Of a stretch of 64,000 nt of DNA, positions 63,009 to 64,000 are shown one piece after another. The number at the start of each line of letters is the position of its first letter. Within the stretch, counting starts at the first letter, position 1. This DNA is from an uncultured Candidatus Melainabacteria bacterium. Its GTDB lineage: Bacteria > Cyanobacteriota > Vampirovibrionia > Gastranaerophilales > Gastranaerophilaceae. The stretch is taken from contig CAKUZD010000002.1 in assembly GCA_934718275.1 (NCBI GenBank), positions 124,001-188,000 of the forward strand. Reading direction: 5' to 3'. Made by a program: the position numbers and the translations under genes. The notes beneath the pieces were generated by a model, which was given only the letters and a program-made list of their open reading frames with translations, did not search any database and had not been told where the DNA came from.

Positions 63009-63292
63009 ATGATAATCAACACAGGTTCAAGAACAGATACTGTTCAATATTATTCAGATTGGCTTTTGAAAAGGTTTGAAGAAGGTTTTGTTTATTCAAG
63101 AAATCCAATGTTTCAAAACAAAGTAATAGATATTGTTATGCAAATCAATATCCACAAATTGCTCAAGAAAATTACAAAAAACATAACCCAAATGATTTGA
63201 TGATTTTAGGAAACCTTAAACCGACAGATGAAATCCAACAAAGCAGCCAAAAATCGTTTTTAGAAAATAATATGCAACAAAAATTGTTTTAA
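63009..63292 (+). pseudogene. DUF1848 gene with large internal deletion
   Basis: The first 37 codons read I-I-N-T-G-S-R-T-D-T-V-Q-Y-Y-S-D-W-L-L-K-R and E-G-F-V-Y-S-R-N-P-M, the conserved start of DUF1848 proteins (radical-type, [Fe-S]-linked unknown family). A second frame then reads N-P-N-D-L-M-I-L-G-N-L-K-P-T-D-E-I to K-S-F-L-E-N-N-M-Q-Q-K-L-F, its normal C-terminus. About 200 central residues are missing and the two parts are in different frames. The gene is dead; the deletion looks recent because the ends are well preserved. Confidence 0.75.
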
Positions 63293-63577
63293 TCCTTTTA
63301 GTAAGTAAAAAACTGTTTGCCGGATATATAAATTTAGAACAACGAGAAATCCCCGACATTTAGTTTGAGAAATTCTTTCCCCCTCAAAAAACGACAAAAT
63401 TAAATTTTCTCGTTTTATGTGTCAGACATTCTCAATTTATCTGTCTATAAATATCTAGCTATAGTGGTTTTTGTAAATTCTATCTTCACTTATTCTCTAA
63501 GTTCCGACTAAAAAATGGAGTACCAAGTTTTGGCATCAAAAGTCTTCGGTAAAATTAAAAAAAACAATTATTACACA

Positions 63578-63697
63578 AATTCCCTGCTACGTAAAAAATC
63601 AGGGAAAACACAAAAAATCATTTATATTTATAACTGTAAACGTTTACTATTACTTTGTTTTGATAGATTTTCCTATTTTACCAATAACAGGGAATTA
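63578..63697. repeat. Paired hairpin repeat unit, copy 2 (TTCCCTG/CAGGGAA)
   Basis: Hairpin C: TTCCCTG (63580-63586)/CAGGGAA (63600-63606), loop 13. Hairpin D: TTTTCC (63668-63673)/AGGGAATT (63689-63696). The layout mirrors the pair at 32422-32540. The open frame 63515-63775 runs through these hairpins and is probably not a gene. The rest of 63293-63805 shows no other feature. Confidence 0.6.
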
Positions 63698-63805
63698 ATG
63701 TTCTTTAACAATAGTTTTATTGAAAATATCCACATGAAAATGTGGGCTTGCAGGGGATTGGAAGATTGTTTATAATACAAATGTTTACAAAATAAAGGAG
63801 TATAA

Positions 63806-64000
63806 ATGCCACAATTTGGACAACTAATAAAAAATTCAAATGGGAAATACAAAAAATTGATTTTAGATTTAACAAATTATGTAAACCCAATATCTAATAA
63901 AAAAGAAATTTTTACACGAGAAGCAATAAATCAAATGTCAACAAAGGAGTATTCTCAGCAAGAAAACAAAATATTTATGCAAATGAATTCAATCGGAATT
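63806..64000 (+). CDS. N-terminal part of an unrecognised protein (runs off the window)
   Basis: ATG at 63806 preceded by AAAGGAG (63794-63800) opens a frame that is still open at base 64000 (65 residues visible). It begins M-P-Q-F-G-Q-L-I-K-N-S-N-G-K-Y-K-K-L-I-L and continues with polar, Asn/Lys-rich sequence without membrane or signal segment. Nothing identifies the family from this part. Confidence 0.75.
   Translation, partial: MPQFGQLIKNSNGKYKKLILDLTNYVNPISNKKEIFTREAINQMSTKEYSQQENKIFMQMNSIGI

Noticed and set aside
63515..63775. 86-codon open frame
   Set aside because: It runs through the hairpin repeat unit, has no ribosome site and no recognisable motif.
1..64000. CRISPR arrays and rRNA or tRNA genes other than ssrA
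   Set aside because: No regularly spaced direct repeats and no rRNA or canonical tRNA arms were noticed by eye; a covariance-model scan could still find a diverged tRNA.

Overview
The window is an AT-rich bacterial chromosome segment, cut at both ends: it opens inside recA and closes inside an unrecognised gene. The type IV pilin-like protein at 35495 (K-G-F-T-L-A-E-V-L-I-T-L-G-I head), the very low GC, the standard code with bacterial Shine-Dalgarno sites, and a 20-residue tmRNA tag ending in A-L-A-A suggest a host-associated member of the Gastranaerophilales/Vampirovibrionia (the non-photosynthetic sister group of Cyanobacteria). The lineage is an inference from protein style; no rRNA is present.

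Region 1 (1-2684) is chromosomal backbone: the recA 3' end, a lipoprotein-like gene, an XRE/zinc-ribbon regulator, a possible structured RNA and the tmRNA gene ssrA. The 3' end of ssrA is repeated 204 bp downstream (18 bp exact), the usual mark of site-specific integration.

Region 2 (about 2685-32700) is a patchwork defence and mobile island. In order it holds a SLATT/CD-NTase pair (minimal CBASS-like), a large serine recombinase with its DUF2924 partner, a set made of XRE regulator, Mrr endonuclease and reverse transcriptase-nitrilase (DRT type 1), a broken type I methylase gene hsdM, a phage-type ParB/N-methyltransferase with a DUF5681 protein, a RhuM protein, and a complete Hachiman (HamA/HamB) system. 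The hsdM gene is split. Its 3' part lies at 11243-11898 and its 5' part at 24715-25020, and between them sits a 12.8-kb segment with TGTAA...TTACA ends flanked by a 5-bp direct repeat (CTTCC). The cargo is a tight six-gene operon (UbiA-type prenyltransferase, PEP-synthase-like phosphotransferase, DUF3419/BtaA-like, dolichol/phytol-kinase-like, GNAT, OleC-like AMP ligase) facing an LplT-PlsC-Aas fusion gene. It looks like an uncharacterised lipid pathway.

Region 3 (32725-53930) is mostly ordinary backbone: nitroreductase, hydrolase, tyrA, a pilin-like protein, mtnA, ruvC, an ACT protein, an AGCS symporter, glycosyltransferases, a TPR protein, nagZ, an aquaporin, pgeF, pabA and pabB/C, an MFS exporter and an HD hydrolase. 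Within it, at 42809-42986, is a 24-codon hydrophobic ORF with a very strong Shine-Dalgarno that pairs with an upstream anti-Shine-Dalgarno, followed by a terminator; this resembles a type I toxin.

Region 4 (54085-64000) has two large helicase-nucleases (UvrD/PD-(D/E)XK and DUF4011/Vsr-like, the latter with a C-terminal frameshift), a MarR-cupin pair with matching palindromic operators, a DUF1848 pseudogene, a double-hairpin repeat that also occurs at 32422, and the start of a gene that runs off the end.
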